Shown here one piece after another: positions 7,255-17,360 of a DNA stretch of 64,000 nt (the stretch's first letter is position 1; each line of letters starts with the position of its first letter). The translations under genes and the position numbers were made by a program. Below the pieces are notes generated by a model. It searched no databases. It saw only the letters and a program-made list of their open reading frames with translations, and had not been told where the DNA came from. The DNA is taken from contig NZ_WSUT01000005.1 of NCBI RefSeq assembly GCF_009789535.1, positions 2,928,001 to 2,992,000 of the forward strand, written 5' to 3'. Origin of the DNA: Sphingomonas carotinifaciens. GTDB taxonomy: Bacteria > Pseudomonadota > Alphaproteobacteria > Sphingomonadales > Sphingomonadaceae.

Positions 7255-9505
7255 ATGGTTGCGGGACTTGGCCGCCAGCGGCGGAAAGCTTTTCAAATAC
7301 CATCAGTGATTTCGGCCGCGATGCTGCTCGCGGCCTGTGGCGGCGGAGGCGGTGGCGTCGCTTCGTCAGGGTCAATCCCCACGCCTGCACCTACGCCGAC
7401 GCCCAGCCCGACACCGACGCCGTCCCCTACACCGACCCCACCGCCCAGCGCTGCGGATAGCGGAGTACAAGGCTTCCGCCGCCGTGGTCGGTGCGAAAGC
7501 GGCCTTTGCCTATGACAAGGGCATCACTGGCAAGGGCGTGACCATTGCGGTCATCGACACCGGCATCGCCGCCAGCAGTGCCGAGTTCGCTGGCCGCATC
7601 TCACCCGACAGCAGGACATTCAAGAGCCGGATCGCGCGTTGCGCTACCTGTGCACCGGAGACGGTGACCTTCCCGCTCGACGATGTGCAGGGCCATGGCA
7701 CCGAGGTCGCCTCGGTCGCGCTGGCCGCGAAAAATGGCGCGGGCGTGCAAGGCGTCGCCTATGACGCGACGCTGCTCGCGCTGAAGGTCGTGGCTCCCGA
7801 TCTCAAGGTCGTCACCGCCACGTCCGTCATCAAGGAAGGCAGCGGCGCGAACGCCGCCAGCATCGCGCCCGCCATCACCTATGCGGTAGAGAAAGGGGCG
7901 TTCGTCATCTCCATGAGCCTGAATGGCGATCATGGCGGCCAGATCGCCGCCGACGAACGTGCCGCCATGGACAGCGTCGTCAAGGCCGACCGGCTGCTCG
8001 TGCAATCCGTGTCCAACTTCGTCGACGACAAGAGCGCTGCGCCTGGCACAATCACCCGCAACCTCGTTGGTAGCAATCTGGAGAATAGGGACAATTTCCT
8101 GTTCGGCATCCGGGTCGACAGTGCGTTGCGACCGCCCAGCGGCAATGGCCTGCCCGGCGATCTTGCCGACCGCACGCTGGCGGTGGTCGCGACGGACGTC
8201 AGCGTCGTTGGCAAGGACGGACAAATCACCACGGTCACGGGCAACAGCTTCGCCGCCCCCGCCATCGCGGGGGCCGCGGCGCTCCTCAAGCAATACTGGC
8301 CGCAACTCGGCGGCAAGGCGATCTCGCGCATCCTGCTCGATACCGCGACCGAACTCGGCGACAAGGGTACCGACCAGATCTTCGGCGCTGGTTTGCTCAA
8401 CGTCGAGGCCGCGATGAAGGCGCAGGCACCTGGCAGCGCCTTTGCCGCCGCCGACATGGTGCTGGCGCGCTATTCCTCGATCAGCCTGTCCGGGCCCTTC
8501 GGTGGCGGTGGCCAACTGACCGATACCGTGACCCGCATGACGGTGTTCGACCGCTATGGCCGCGACTTCGCCATGACTGGCAACACCGGACCACGCAGCC
8601 AGGGTTCGGAGTTGCTTGCAGGCGCGATGCTGGGGACGATCGATCCGCCGTGGCTCGCCACGAGTGTGAGCGACGCAAAGTTCGGTTTCACCTCCGCTGC
8701 CACCGGACCATGGGCCGCGGCGCGTTCCGGCCGCCCGGCCACCTTCGCCTTCTCGCCTGTTGCGGGACAGACGGTCAGCTTCAGCGCCAATGTCGGGATC
8801 GGGCAAGGTGCGGGCATCGCCGGTTCTGCCCTGCGCGGTGTCGTCGCCGCGCCGGTCGGCACGTCCTCGTCGTGGAGCGGCGACGGCTGGTCGGCGGCCT
8901 TTGCATCCGGCGTATCGCGCGACGGCCGCTCTGCTTTGCGCAGCGTCACTTTCGCCTCGCCACTTGGGCTCGGTGTCGAGCTATCGGGCCTGACCGAACG
9001 TGGCCAAGTGCTGGGGCTACGCGGACCGGCTGGCTTTGCCCTGTCCGGCAGCCGAACGACGCTGGCCACCCTGACGGCCAGTCGCAGCGTTGCAGGCGTG
9101 CTGCTGTCGGCGCGGGCCACGGCCGCCACCACCCGGGTCGATGGCGGATCGGACCTGCTTCGCTTCACCGGTCCGATGACCGGCACCGCCTTCGCGGTCG
9201 ACGCCGCGCATCGTCTCGGCGGCGGTACCGTCACGCTCGGACTATCATCACCGCTTCGGCTGGAGCGCGCCCGTGCGGTGGTCGAGGCGCCCGTCGCCTA
9301 TGACCTGATGACCGGCGTGCTCGCCACTCGCCTGACCAGCGTCGACCTGACACCGACCGCACGCGAGATGGACGTCGCGCTCGGTTGGTCGGCGACGCTG
9401 TCGCCCACCTCGTCACTGCGGCTTGGCATCGCCCACGCCTTCGATGCCGGGCACGTCGCCGGCGCGCAGGACACCGCTGGCTTTCTCAGCCTGACCCTCC
9501 GCTGA
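7255..9505 (+). pseudogene. S8 (subtilisin-type) serine protease, exported, frameshifted in the linker
   Basis: The start at 7255 gives MVAGLGRQRRK, then a hydrophobic segment ending AAMLLAACGGGGGG (lipobox-like) and a Pro-Thr-Ser linker up to about 7450. This is the usual N-terminus of sphingomonad S8 proteases. The catalytic domain lies in the next frame. Asp is in GVTIAVIDTGI, His in VQGHGTEVAS, and Ser in TGNSFAAPAIAGAAALL. A C-terminal region of about 380 residues, rich in Gly, Ser and Thr, resembles an autotransporter-like surface domain but lacks a typical aromatic terminus. The frames can be joined near 7456-7464, where loss of two bases from a GCGC repeat would turn a DSAEYKAS-type reading into the present one. 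It is either inactive or an assembly error. Confidence 0.72.
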
Positions 9506-9531
9506 TCCAGCATCATCACAAGGACATGACT

Positions 9532-10197
9532 ATGTATGACCGAATAATATTTGCAGCGGTTGCAGCCGGACTGCTCACCTTCGCCGCACCCGCCTATGCC
9601 GCCGATCCAGCAACCATGGACGTGGCCGGCATCCATCTCGGCGACACGCCGCAGCAGGTGAAGGCGGCGTTGCAGCAGGCCGGGTACAAGGTGACCGAGA
9701 CGCGCAAGACCGGATCCTTCGCGCAGCGCGTTGCGGTGGAAGCGGCGAACCGCAAGGGTGCGGCGGCACCCAATCCAACCTATGCCGGGATAGCCGAAAT
9801 CATCGCCATGGGGCCACACCAGGAGCGCGCCGACATCCAGTTCGCCCAAATCGCAGGCGGCGACAGTGTGTCGCGCGTCGAAGTCACCATCCCAGGAACC
9901 GCGATGGGCGATGCCGCGATGAAGGCACAGCTCACCGCCCGATACGGCAAGCCTGATGCAGTCACGGATCAGGGGCTTACCTGGCACTGGTGTGCGCCGC
10001 AGTCGGTGAAGATCTGCGGCATGACCTATACCGGCGGCGAGCTCAATACGGCGTGGCCGACGCTGCGGGGCAGCACCGCCATGGGCATCAATTCCATCAT
10101 CCTGGAAGCGGGCACCGATGCCGATCGCCGCCTCAAACAGGCGTTCGAGGCCGCCGTAACGGCGCAGGCGCCTAAGACCAACCAGGGCGCATTCTGA
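9532..10197 (+). CDS. Exported hypothetical protein
   Basis: A 221-residue protein with a clear Sec signal peptide (MYDRIIFAAVAAGLLTFAAPAYA, cut after AYA). An AAGGA site lies seven bases before the ATG at 9532, and an alternative ATG six bases upstream is too close to it. The mature part begins with a segment of the type seen in periplasmic proteins (AGIHLGDTPQQVKAALQQAG). It has a Cys pair (WCAPQSVKICGM) that could form a disulfide. It follows the S8 protease by about 25 bp and is probably in the same transcript, so it may act with the protease outside the cytoplasm. No family is assigned. Confidence 0.68.
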   Translation: MYDRIIFAAVAAGLLTFAAPAYAADPATMDVAGIHLGDTPQQVKAALQQAGYKVTETRKTGSFAQRVAVEAANRKGAAAPNPTYAGIAEIIAMGPHQERADIQFAQIAGGDSVSRVEVTIPGTAMGDAAMKAQLTARYGKPDAVTDQGLTWHWCAPQSVKICGMTYTGGELNTAWPTLRGSTAMGINSIILEAGTDADRRLKQAFEAAVTAQAPKTNQGAF

Positions 10198-10206
10198 CAA
10201 CCGAAC

Positions 10207-10226
10207 GGGGTGGCAGCGGCCACCCC
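10207..10226. terminator. Hairpin between convergent genes
   Basis: A perfect 7-bp stem GGGGTGG/CCACCCC with a 6-base loop lies in the 39-bp gap between the plus-strand protease pair and the minus-strand AAA+ gene. There is no T-run on either side, so termination is plausible from position but not certain. Confidence 0.4.
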
Positions 10227-10236
10227 GCCCATCGAA

Positions 10237-12195
10237 TCAAAAGCCAAGTCGCACCGATTGGCCAGGCTTCACGGCGACCTCGGCTCGTAGCCGTTCAACC
10301 AGTTCCAGCGCATCCGCCGCTGGCCAGTGGCGCAACTGGCGCGCGACCACCGCGAAGTCGCCGGGAGTCAGCCCCTCTACCATGCCAAGGCATGCCGGGG
10401 CGGGCTCTCCGAAAAAACGCAGGAAGGCGGCGGCGGCGCGCTCTGCCCCGAGCGGTTTCAGCCGGAGTTTGAAGACGAACCGCCGCAATGTCGCCGGGTC
10501 CAGCCCCGCCTCATGGTTCGTCGCCGCGACGACCGGCAACGGATGCAGGTCGAGCCACGTCAGCAGTTCGTTGACCTGTCCCACTTCCCAACTGGTTCGC
10601 GCCGTACTGCGGTCGAACAACAGCGAGTCCGCCTCGTCGAACAACAGCACGGCCTCCCGCCGCCGCGCCTCGGCAAAGGCGTCGGCGATCTGCGCCTCGG
10701 TCTCGCCGACCCATTTCGACAGCAGGTCGGATGCACGCTTGACCAGCAGCGGCCGGTCGAGCGCCCGTGCCAGATGATGCGCGAATGCCGTCTTGCCGGT
10801 GCCCGGCGGGCCCGTCAGTAGCAGCGACACGTCGCTTGCCCCGCCATCTGCCATGGCCGCGGATAGGCGATCGACCGGCCGATCGGTTTCAAACAGGTCG
10901 AGGTCGAACGCCGCCGGGCCAGGCGGCGGCAGCGTGCCACCCCGCAGTGCCCGGACCAGCGCTTCGGCCGCGACGATGCCGCCATCTTCTTCACCGGCCA
11001 GTTTACCCGCCCGCGCCGCCATCCGCAGAACCGTCGCTGCCTCTGGCGCGGCGTCGAGCAACGTGGCGAATGCAGGGCCGGGCATCACCCGCTCCTCCCG
11101 CGCCACCCGAACGAGCATCGCCGTCGCCGCCGCACGCGACGGCAGGTCGAGCCGCAGCACGAAGCTCATCCGCCGCAGGATCGCCGCATCGACATTGCCG
11201 ATCGCGTTGGTCGTCCAGATCACCGGCACCGGATTGGCCTCCAGCAGCCGGTTGACGAAGACCTTGCTTCCCTCGCGCCGACTGAACCAGTCGCCGCCCG
11301 CGGACGGGCTGGCATCGCCGATCAAATCCTCCATCTCGTCGAACAGCAGCACCGCTGGTCCCCGCCCGCCGAGCAGACGTTGTGCCAAGGCCAGCGCCGC
11401 GACGCGTTCCCAACGGCGGGGTTCCTCGCCGTCCTCGTCCGCCTCACCCACACCGTGCAACACCGCGCCTGCTGCCGCCGCCAGCGTACGCGCGAGTTCG
11501 GTCTTGCCGGTGCCGGGCGGGCCGTAGATCAGGATGTTGACCCCCGCCGCCGCCCCGCTCAGCGCACCGCGCAGCAGGCGGATGAGAAAGTCGATCGGTT
11601 CGACATGCACAAAGGCGTCGAGCCCCAGCGTGGCCGCCTGCCGCCGACCGACCAGCGTATCGAGCATCGCCTCTTCGCTCGCCGGAGCCCGGTCGAGCAG
11701 ACGTTGCAAGGTCCAGCGGATCTCGACATCCGCCTCACCCTCACGGGTTGCCGTGAAGCAGGCCAGGCCCAGCCGCGTGACCGCACCCCGCCGCGCCGCG
11801 CGGTCCGCGTCCTCCGCACCCGCCCCGGCCGTCTCGCCGAGGAGTTGCGGCAGGTCATGCCCGTGACGGCTGAGCAATCGCGCCAAGGCACCGACGCGCG
11901 GCAGTCGGTCGCACGCGACCATCAGGCGCAGCAGCCCCGCATCGATCGGCGACAATCCCAGCAACCGCGCCAGCGTATCCGCCAGTTCGAGCGCCTCCGC
12001 CCGCACCGGTCCCCCGCGCGGAGCAGTGAGACAGGCGAGCAGGGTTTCCCAGTTCCATTCGCCTTCCATGTCGGGCAGCAGCCAGGGCCGATGCGGCTCC
12101 GCCCATTCCAGCAGTGCTTTGGCAAGCGGTGCCGTGGCGGGCAGCGCGCCCGCCGTCCGGAGCATCAGGCCCCGGACGATATCCAGTTCGTCCAT
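10237..12195 (-). CDS. Double AAA+ ATPase associated with the rtc RNA repair genes
   Basis: A 652-residue protein with an N-terminal helical domain (about 1-200) and two AAA+ modules. The first has Walker A GPPGTGKT at 225-232 and Walker B AVLLFDE at about 281-287. The second has Walker A GPPGTGKT at 462-469, Walker B AVLLFDEAD at about 515-523 and a conserved KWVGETE segment, as in Cdc48-like and FtsH-like ATPases. No protease or nuclease domain is attached, so it is likely a remodelling ATPase. It is on the same strand as rtcB and rtcA, about 255 bp downstream, and probably belongs to their regulon. A role in freeing RNA ends or remodelling RNA-protein complexes is inferred from position only. 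Confidence 0.85.
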   Translation of the reverse strand: MDELDIVRGLMLRTAGALPATAPLAKALLEWAEPHRPWLLPDMEGEWNWETLLACLTAPRGGPVRAEALELADTLARLLGLSPIDAGLLRLMVACDRLPRVGALARLLSRHGHDLPQLLGETAGAGAEDADRAARRGAVTRLGLACFTATREGEADVEIRWTLQRLLDRAPASEEAMLDTLVGRRQAATLGLDAFVHVEPIDFLIRLLRGALSGAAAGVNILIYGPPGTGKTELARTLAAAAGAVLHGVGEADEDGEEPRRWERVAALALAQRLLGGRGPAVLLFDEMEDLIGDASPSAGGDWFSRREGSKVFVNRLLEANPVPVIWTTNAIGNVDAAILRRMSFVLRLDLPSRAAATAMLVRVAREERVMPGPAFATLLDAAPEAATVLRMAARAGKLAGEEDGGIVAAEALVRALRGGTLPPPGPAAFDLDLFETDRPVDRLSAAMADGGASDVSLLLTGPPGTGKTAFAHHLARALDRPLLVKRASDLLSKWVGETEAQIADAFAEARRREAVLLFDEADSLLFDRSTARTSWEVGQVNELLTWLDLHPLPVVAATNHEAGLDPATLRRFVFKLRLKPLGAERAAAAFLRFFGEPAPACLGMVEGLTPGDFAVVARQLRHWPAADALELVERLRAEVAVKPGQSVRLGF

Positions 12196-12450
12196 GTCGT
12201 ATCCACGCGTCTCTCAGGCCGACGGCGCAAGCGCACGCGTCGACGTCATTCCTGTCGAAAGGGTGAGGTGCGGCGGGGGCGGATGCCGGCCCGCCGCCAA
12301 CGTCGTGGGACGTTTACGCGAAAGGCCGGAGACCGCCGACCCATGCACCGCAATAGGCGGCAAGGTCGAACACAGCATGTCTCCGTATGGCCCGCCAGTT
12401 GGTGCGGGGTCGCAGAGTTGATAGCAGAAAGTCGTTACGCTCGCAATCCG
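12196..12450 (-). other. Spacer between rtcA and AAA+ gene with a GC-rich hairpin
   Basis: This 255-bp gap holds a strong stem, GCGGCGGG at 12270-12277 pairing with CCCGCCGC at 12290-12297, that could reduce transcription into the AAA+ gene. A possible 54-codon frame on the minus strand is very rich in Pro, Thr and Ser and is not convincing. No tRNA-like or Y-RNA-like element was recognised. Confidence 0.4.
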
Positions 12451-13464
12451 TCAGCCGATCGTCACGGCATGCGCCCCTCCCGCCTGCTGCTCGAACCGGG
12501 TGCGTCGCCCTGCGAAGCGCTCGATTACCGTCGCCGCCGTGCGGGCATGCTCGCTCGGCTTGACGGTGGTGAACACGCCGCCGCCCGCCAGCGCCATCGG
12601 TAACAGCAACTGGTCGGCGAGATACGGCCCGGCAAAGGCCTCGCACGCCAGATAGCCGCGCATCCGCCCCACCGCCGTCTTCGCGACCCGTTCCGCCGTC
12701 ACGCCCAGTTGCGCAAAGCCGCTCACAATCTCGGTGACATGCTCGAACTTCGCCTCCAGTAGCAGGATGTTGCCCGGCCCCTGATCTACCGGCAACTCGC
12801 GCATGAAGCATTCGCGCTCCGACCAGTCGAACGCCTTGCGGACCACGGCGATCTCGCGCTCGGCGATCGACATGGGCAATCCGGCGAATAAGGCGCAAGC
12901 CGACACGCCCAGCGCCTCTCCCCGCGTCAGGCATTCGATCGGCTGGAGCGCACCGGGGGTAATATCCACCTCGATCCGCCCGCCCCCGCGCGGATAGAAG
13001 CCATGCCGGACCAGCCGCGCCTCCACCTGCCCGCCCATCCGGCGGACGATCGGCAAGAAGCTGCGCTCGATGAACTCGAACGGCGGGGACAGCATGTTGT
13101 GGGTGCCGCCCTCCAGCACCAGTCGCGACGAACCATCGGCGAGCAGCAGCGGCATCAGCACCGTCTGCAACACCAACCCCGTCGATCCTGCCGTTCCCAC
13201 CGAAAAGCGATAGTCGCCCGCCGCCACCCGGCCGGGGCGAAAGGTCAGGTCGGACGAGCCGACGACCAGCCCCTCGCACGTCGCGCTGCCGATCGCGCAC
13301 GCCGCCTCGATCGCGGTGACATGCTGACGCATTAACCCCGGCTTCGACCGCTTGGCGCGGACATTCGTGATGCGGACCGGCTCCCCGGTAACAAGCGACA
13401 GCGCGCACGCATTGCGGACGATCTGTCCGCCACCTTCGCCCTCGCTGCCATCAATCTCGATCAT
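12451..13464 (-). CDS. rtcA: RNA 3'-terminal phosphate cyclase RtcA
   Basis: A 337-residue enzyme that converts RNA 3'-phosphate ends into 2',3'-cyclic phosphates with ATP, through a covalent enzyme-AMP intermediate. The family signature is visible at the start (MIEIDGSEGEGGGQIVRNA). The region around EGGTHNMLSPPFEFI matches the conserved core. The likely adenylated His lies in KPSEHARTAATVIERF near the C-terminus. The ATG at 13464 begins exactly at the conserved N-terminus; the TTG at 13482 would add six residues without support. It follows rtcB by 27 bp, forming the classical rtcBA operon. It would process broken RNA ends in the cytoplasm together with RtcB. Confidence 0.95.
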   Translation of the reverse strand: MIEIDGSEGEGGGQIVRNACALSLVTGEPVRITNVRAKRSKPGLMRQHVTAIEAACAIGSATCEGLVVGSSDLTFRPGRVAAGDYRFSVGTAGSTGLVLQTVLMPLLLADGSSRLVLEGGTHNMLSPPFEFIERSFLPIVRRMGGQVEARLVRHGFYPRGGGRIEVDITPGALQPIECLTRGEALGVSACALFAGLPMSIAEREIAVVRKAFDWSERECFMRELPVDQGPGNILLLEAKFEHVTEIVSGFAQLGVTAERVAKTAVGRMRGYLACEAFAGPYLADQLLLPMALAGGGVFTTVKPSEHARTAATVIERFAGRRTRFEQQAGGAHAVTIG

Positions 13465-13491
13465 GATATTCACTCTGACCAATGGTGTGCG

Positions 13492-14718
13492 TCACCCTTT
13501 GACGCACACCACCTGTTTCAACGTGTGGACGATCTCAACCAGATCGACCTGGGCGGCCATCACGGCTTCGATCGGCTTATAGGCCTTGGGCGTCTCGTCG
13601 ATCACGCCCTCGTCCTTGCGGCATTCGACGCCGGCGGTATCGGCGATATGCTCGTCGAGCGTCACCAGCTTCTTGGCCGCCGTCCGGCTCATCACCCGAC
13701 CCGCGCCGTGGCTGCAGCTATCGAACGAGTCCGGGTTGCCGAGCCCTCGGACGATGAACGACTTGGCGCCCATCGATCCGGGGATGATACCCATCACGCC
13801 CTTCGCCGCCCGCACCGCACCTTTCCGTGTCACCAGCACATTCTCACCAAAGTGATTTTCGCGCGTGACGTAGTTGTGGTGACAGTTGACCGCCTCCAAC
13901 TCCGCCTCGAAAGGCTTTGCGATGACCTTGCGCAGGGCGGCGATGACGTTGGTCATCATCATCCTCCGGTTGAGCGCCGCATAATCCTGCGCCCAGCCGA
14001 CCGCCTCGACATAATCGTCGAAATGGTCGGTCCCCTCCGGGAAATAGGCGAGGTCCTCATCGGGCAGGTTCAGGTGCCATTTGCGCATGTCCTGCTTGGC
14101 CAGCTCGATAAAGAAGGTGCCGATGGCATTGCCGACGCCACGCGATCCCGAGTGCAGCATCACCCACACCCGCGCCTCTTCGTCGAGGCACAGCTCGATG
14201 AAGTGGTTGCCGGTGCCCAGCGTCCCCAGATGCACGAGGTTGTTCGTGTTCTTGAGCCGCGGGTGCTTTTCGCAGATCCGGTCGAAGCGCTGGACGAGCG
14301 TCGCCCAGGCCGACACGATCGCGGGCGGCGGGCTGCCCCAACTGCCATTGTCGCGCTTGCCACGCCCGACGCTACGACCATGCGGCACCGCCTGCTCGAT
14401 TGCCGAGCGGACGCCCTGCAGATGGTCGGGCAGATCGCTCGCCATCAGCGAGGTCCGTGCCGCCATCATGCCGCAGCCGATGTCGACCCCGACCGCCGCC
14501 GGGATGACCGCGCCCTTGGTTGGGATCACCGAACCCACCGTCGCGCCGATGCCGATATGAACGTCGGGCATGGCCGCGACATGCTTGAAGATGAACGGCA
14601 TCTGCGCCGCCCGCGTCAATTGCGCCCGCGCGCCGTCCTCGACCGGCACGCCGCGCGTCCAGGCCTTGATCGGCACCCCGCCGGGGACGTCAGTGTATTC
14701 GTAAGCGGTGGCGGTCAT
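13492..14718 (-). CDS. rtcB: RNA-splicing ligase RtcB
   Basis: A 408-residue GTP-dependent RNA ligase that joins 3'-phosphate or 2',3'-cyclic phosphate ends to 5'-OH ends. Metal-binding and active-site features are visible: VGVDIGCGMMA near residues 76-86, GTGNHFIE, LHSGSRGVGN, NCHHNYV, and the GMP-accepting His in CSHGAGRVMSRT. The length is typical for the bacterial RtcB of rtc operons. A GAGGAG site lies eight bases before the ATG. It is the first gene after a sigma-54 promoter and is divergent from rtcR. It is expected to repair tRNAs or rRNA cut by toxins or anticodon nucleases. Confidence 0.97.
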   Translation of the reverse strand: MTATAYEYTDVPGGVPIKAWTRGVPVEDGARAQLTRAAQMPFIFKHVAAMPDVHIGIGATVGSVIPTKGAVIPAAVGVDIGCGMMAARTSLMASDLPDHLQGVRSAIEQAVPHGRSVGRGKRDNGSWGSPPPAIVSAWATLVQRFDRICEKHPRLKNTNNLVHLGTLGTGNHFIELCLDEEARVWVMLHSGSRGVGNAIGTFFIELAKQDMRKWHLNLPDEDLAYFPEGTDHFDDYVEAVGWAQDYAALNRRMMMTNVIAALRKVIAKPFEAELEAVNCHHNYVTRENHFGENVLVTRKGAVRAAKGVMGIIPGSMGAKSFIVRGLGNPDSFDSCSHGAGRVMSRTAAKKLVTLDEHIADTAGVECRKDEGVIDETPKAYKPIEAVMAAQVDLVEIVHTLKQVVCVKG

Positions 14719-14743
14719 CGTCTAACTCCTCGGACTTACCTTT

Positions 14744-14771
14744 GAGGCGGCCGGCCTATTCCGGCCGCCTC
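14744..14771. promoter_or_regulatory. Perfect 11-bp hairpin in the rtcB 5' leader
   Basis: GAGGCGGCCGG and CCGGCCGCCTC flank a 6-base loop, between the sigma-54 promoter and the rtcB ribosome binding site. There is no T-run in either direction, so a plain terminator is unlikely. In the rtcB messenger it would form just upstream of the GAGGAG site and could affect stability or translation. Confidence 0.5.
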
Positions 14772-14820
14772 TGCCGCGTGTCGGACCGTTCGATACCATG
14801 CGATCCGACGAACATGGCTT

Positions 14821-14836
14821 TGCGAGGAGCGTGCCA
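14821..14836 (-). promoter_or_regulatory. Sigma-54 promoter for rtcBA
   Basis: On the minus strand TGGCACGCTCCTCGCA matches the sigma-54 consensus: the -24 GG and -12 GC dinucleotides are exactly 10 bp apart, and TGGCACG is a perfect -24 box. It lies about 100 bp upstream of the rtcB start. The divergently encoded RtcR is a sigma-54 activator, which makes this assignment strong. An inverted repeat CGATC-N6-GATCG at 14938-14953 is a possible activator site. Confidence 0.85.
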
Positions 14837-14975
14837 AATGCCGCGAGACGATCGAAAATCTTGCTTATCACTTCGTAATTGGGGGATTTTCCCGGCCTCT
14901 CGATCATGAGCGGGTTGATCCACACCCCGAGCAGACACGATCGACAAGGATCGTAGTTTATCCTATCGTATCGTC

Positions 14976-16568
<1,593 letters not shown>

Positions 16569-16608
16569 CCGTGTAGGATACGGGACGGCCGATGCCGCCC
16601 CGTGCCAC

Positions 16609-17247
16609 TCAGGCCGCCGCCGTGATCCTGCTCCATCCCGTGCGGAAGGCGCTGATCTCGTCCGCCCAGAGTTGATGGGCCGTGTCGGCAAGATCGGGGT
16701 GCTCACTAGCCCATCCGCTCGGCAGGTGCTGCCGCGCCAATACGCAGAGGTGAACATGCTGCCGGGCGGTGCTGAGTCCGTCACCGGGCACGTGCAGCAC
16801 CGCCATCGTCGACAGGCAGCGACCGCCCGCCAGATGAACCGCCGCATAGGCCGACGCCATGTCGAGCAGGTCATGCGAAGGCATGTCATACTCGCCTTTG
16901 ATGGTCAGGATCGCGGCGAGCAGCCGCTGATGCGGCCGGACGTTCGCATCATAATCCTCCAACAGCCGCCACAGCGGGGTATCAGGCGCCCCCTGCGCCA
17001 GGATCAGTCGATGGTCGCGGGCCGTGACGGGCAAGCCGCACGGTGTCCGCGGCGCATCGGCTTCCGGCTTGAACGGCGCCAGCTTGCTGCCGAACACCGC
17101 CATGACGCGGTTGACGCTCTGCCGGGATCGCGGGCGCAGCAGTGCATAGCCGACGGCCTCACAGCCGGGTTCGCGCACGTCATAGATCATGTCCATGACC
17201 TCGGCCGGGCTGTGCCACGGTACCACGGCCGCATTCTTGGTCTTCAT
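16609..17247 (-). CDS. Hypothetical protein next to relaxase gene
   Basis: A protein of about 212 residues, starting MKTKNAAVV at 17247, or four codons earlier with GTG at 17259. A GGAG lies upstream of both. I do not recognise the family. A central segment, STARQHVHLCVLARQH, has an HVH triplet that superficially recalls relaxase histidines, but the surroundings do not match a relaxase domain. It lies 113 bp downstream of the broken relaxase on the same strand and is probably part of the mobilisation module. There is no signal peptide or membrane segment. Confidence 0.6.
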   Translation of the reverse strand: MKTKNAAVVPWHSPAEVMDMIYDVREPGCEAVGYALLRPRSRQSVNRVMAVFGSKLAPFKPEADAPRTPCGLPVTARDHRLILAQGAPDTPLWRLLEDYDANVRPHQRLLAAILTIKGEYDMPSHDLLDMASAYAAVHLAGGRCLSTMAVLHVPGDGLSTARQHVHLCVLARQHLPSGWASEHPDLADTAHQLWADEISAFRTGWSRITAAA

Positions 17248-17360
17248 TGTCTTTGTCACTCCGGCGGCGTGGGCTGCACACGCGTCGCCTTCTTTTTCAC
17301 CCTGACGGTACAGCCGCCAAGGCGCACTCCTGCTTCTCTCCTTGTGCTTCCGGCGCTCGC

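Noticed and set aside
12196..12450. 54-codon frame or Y-RNA-like element between rtcA and the AAA+ gene
   Set aside because: The frame is low-complexity Pro/Thr/Ser with no clear ribosome binding site, and no tRNA-like fold could be drawn.
16688..16790. Second relaxase suggested by an HVH triplet
   Set aside because: The spacing and surrounding residues do not fit the relaxase three-histidine motif, and no upstream catalytic tyrosine region is recognisable.
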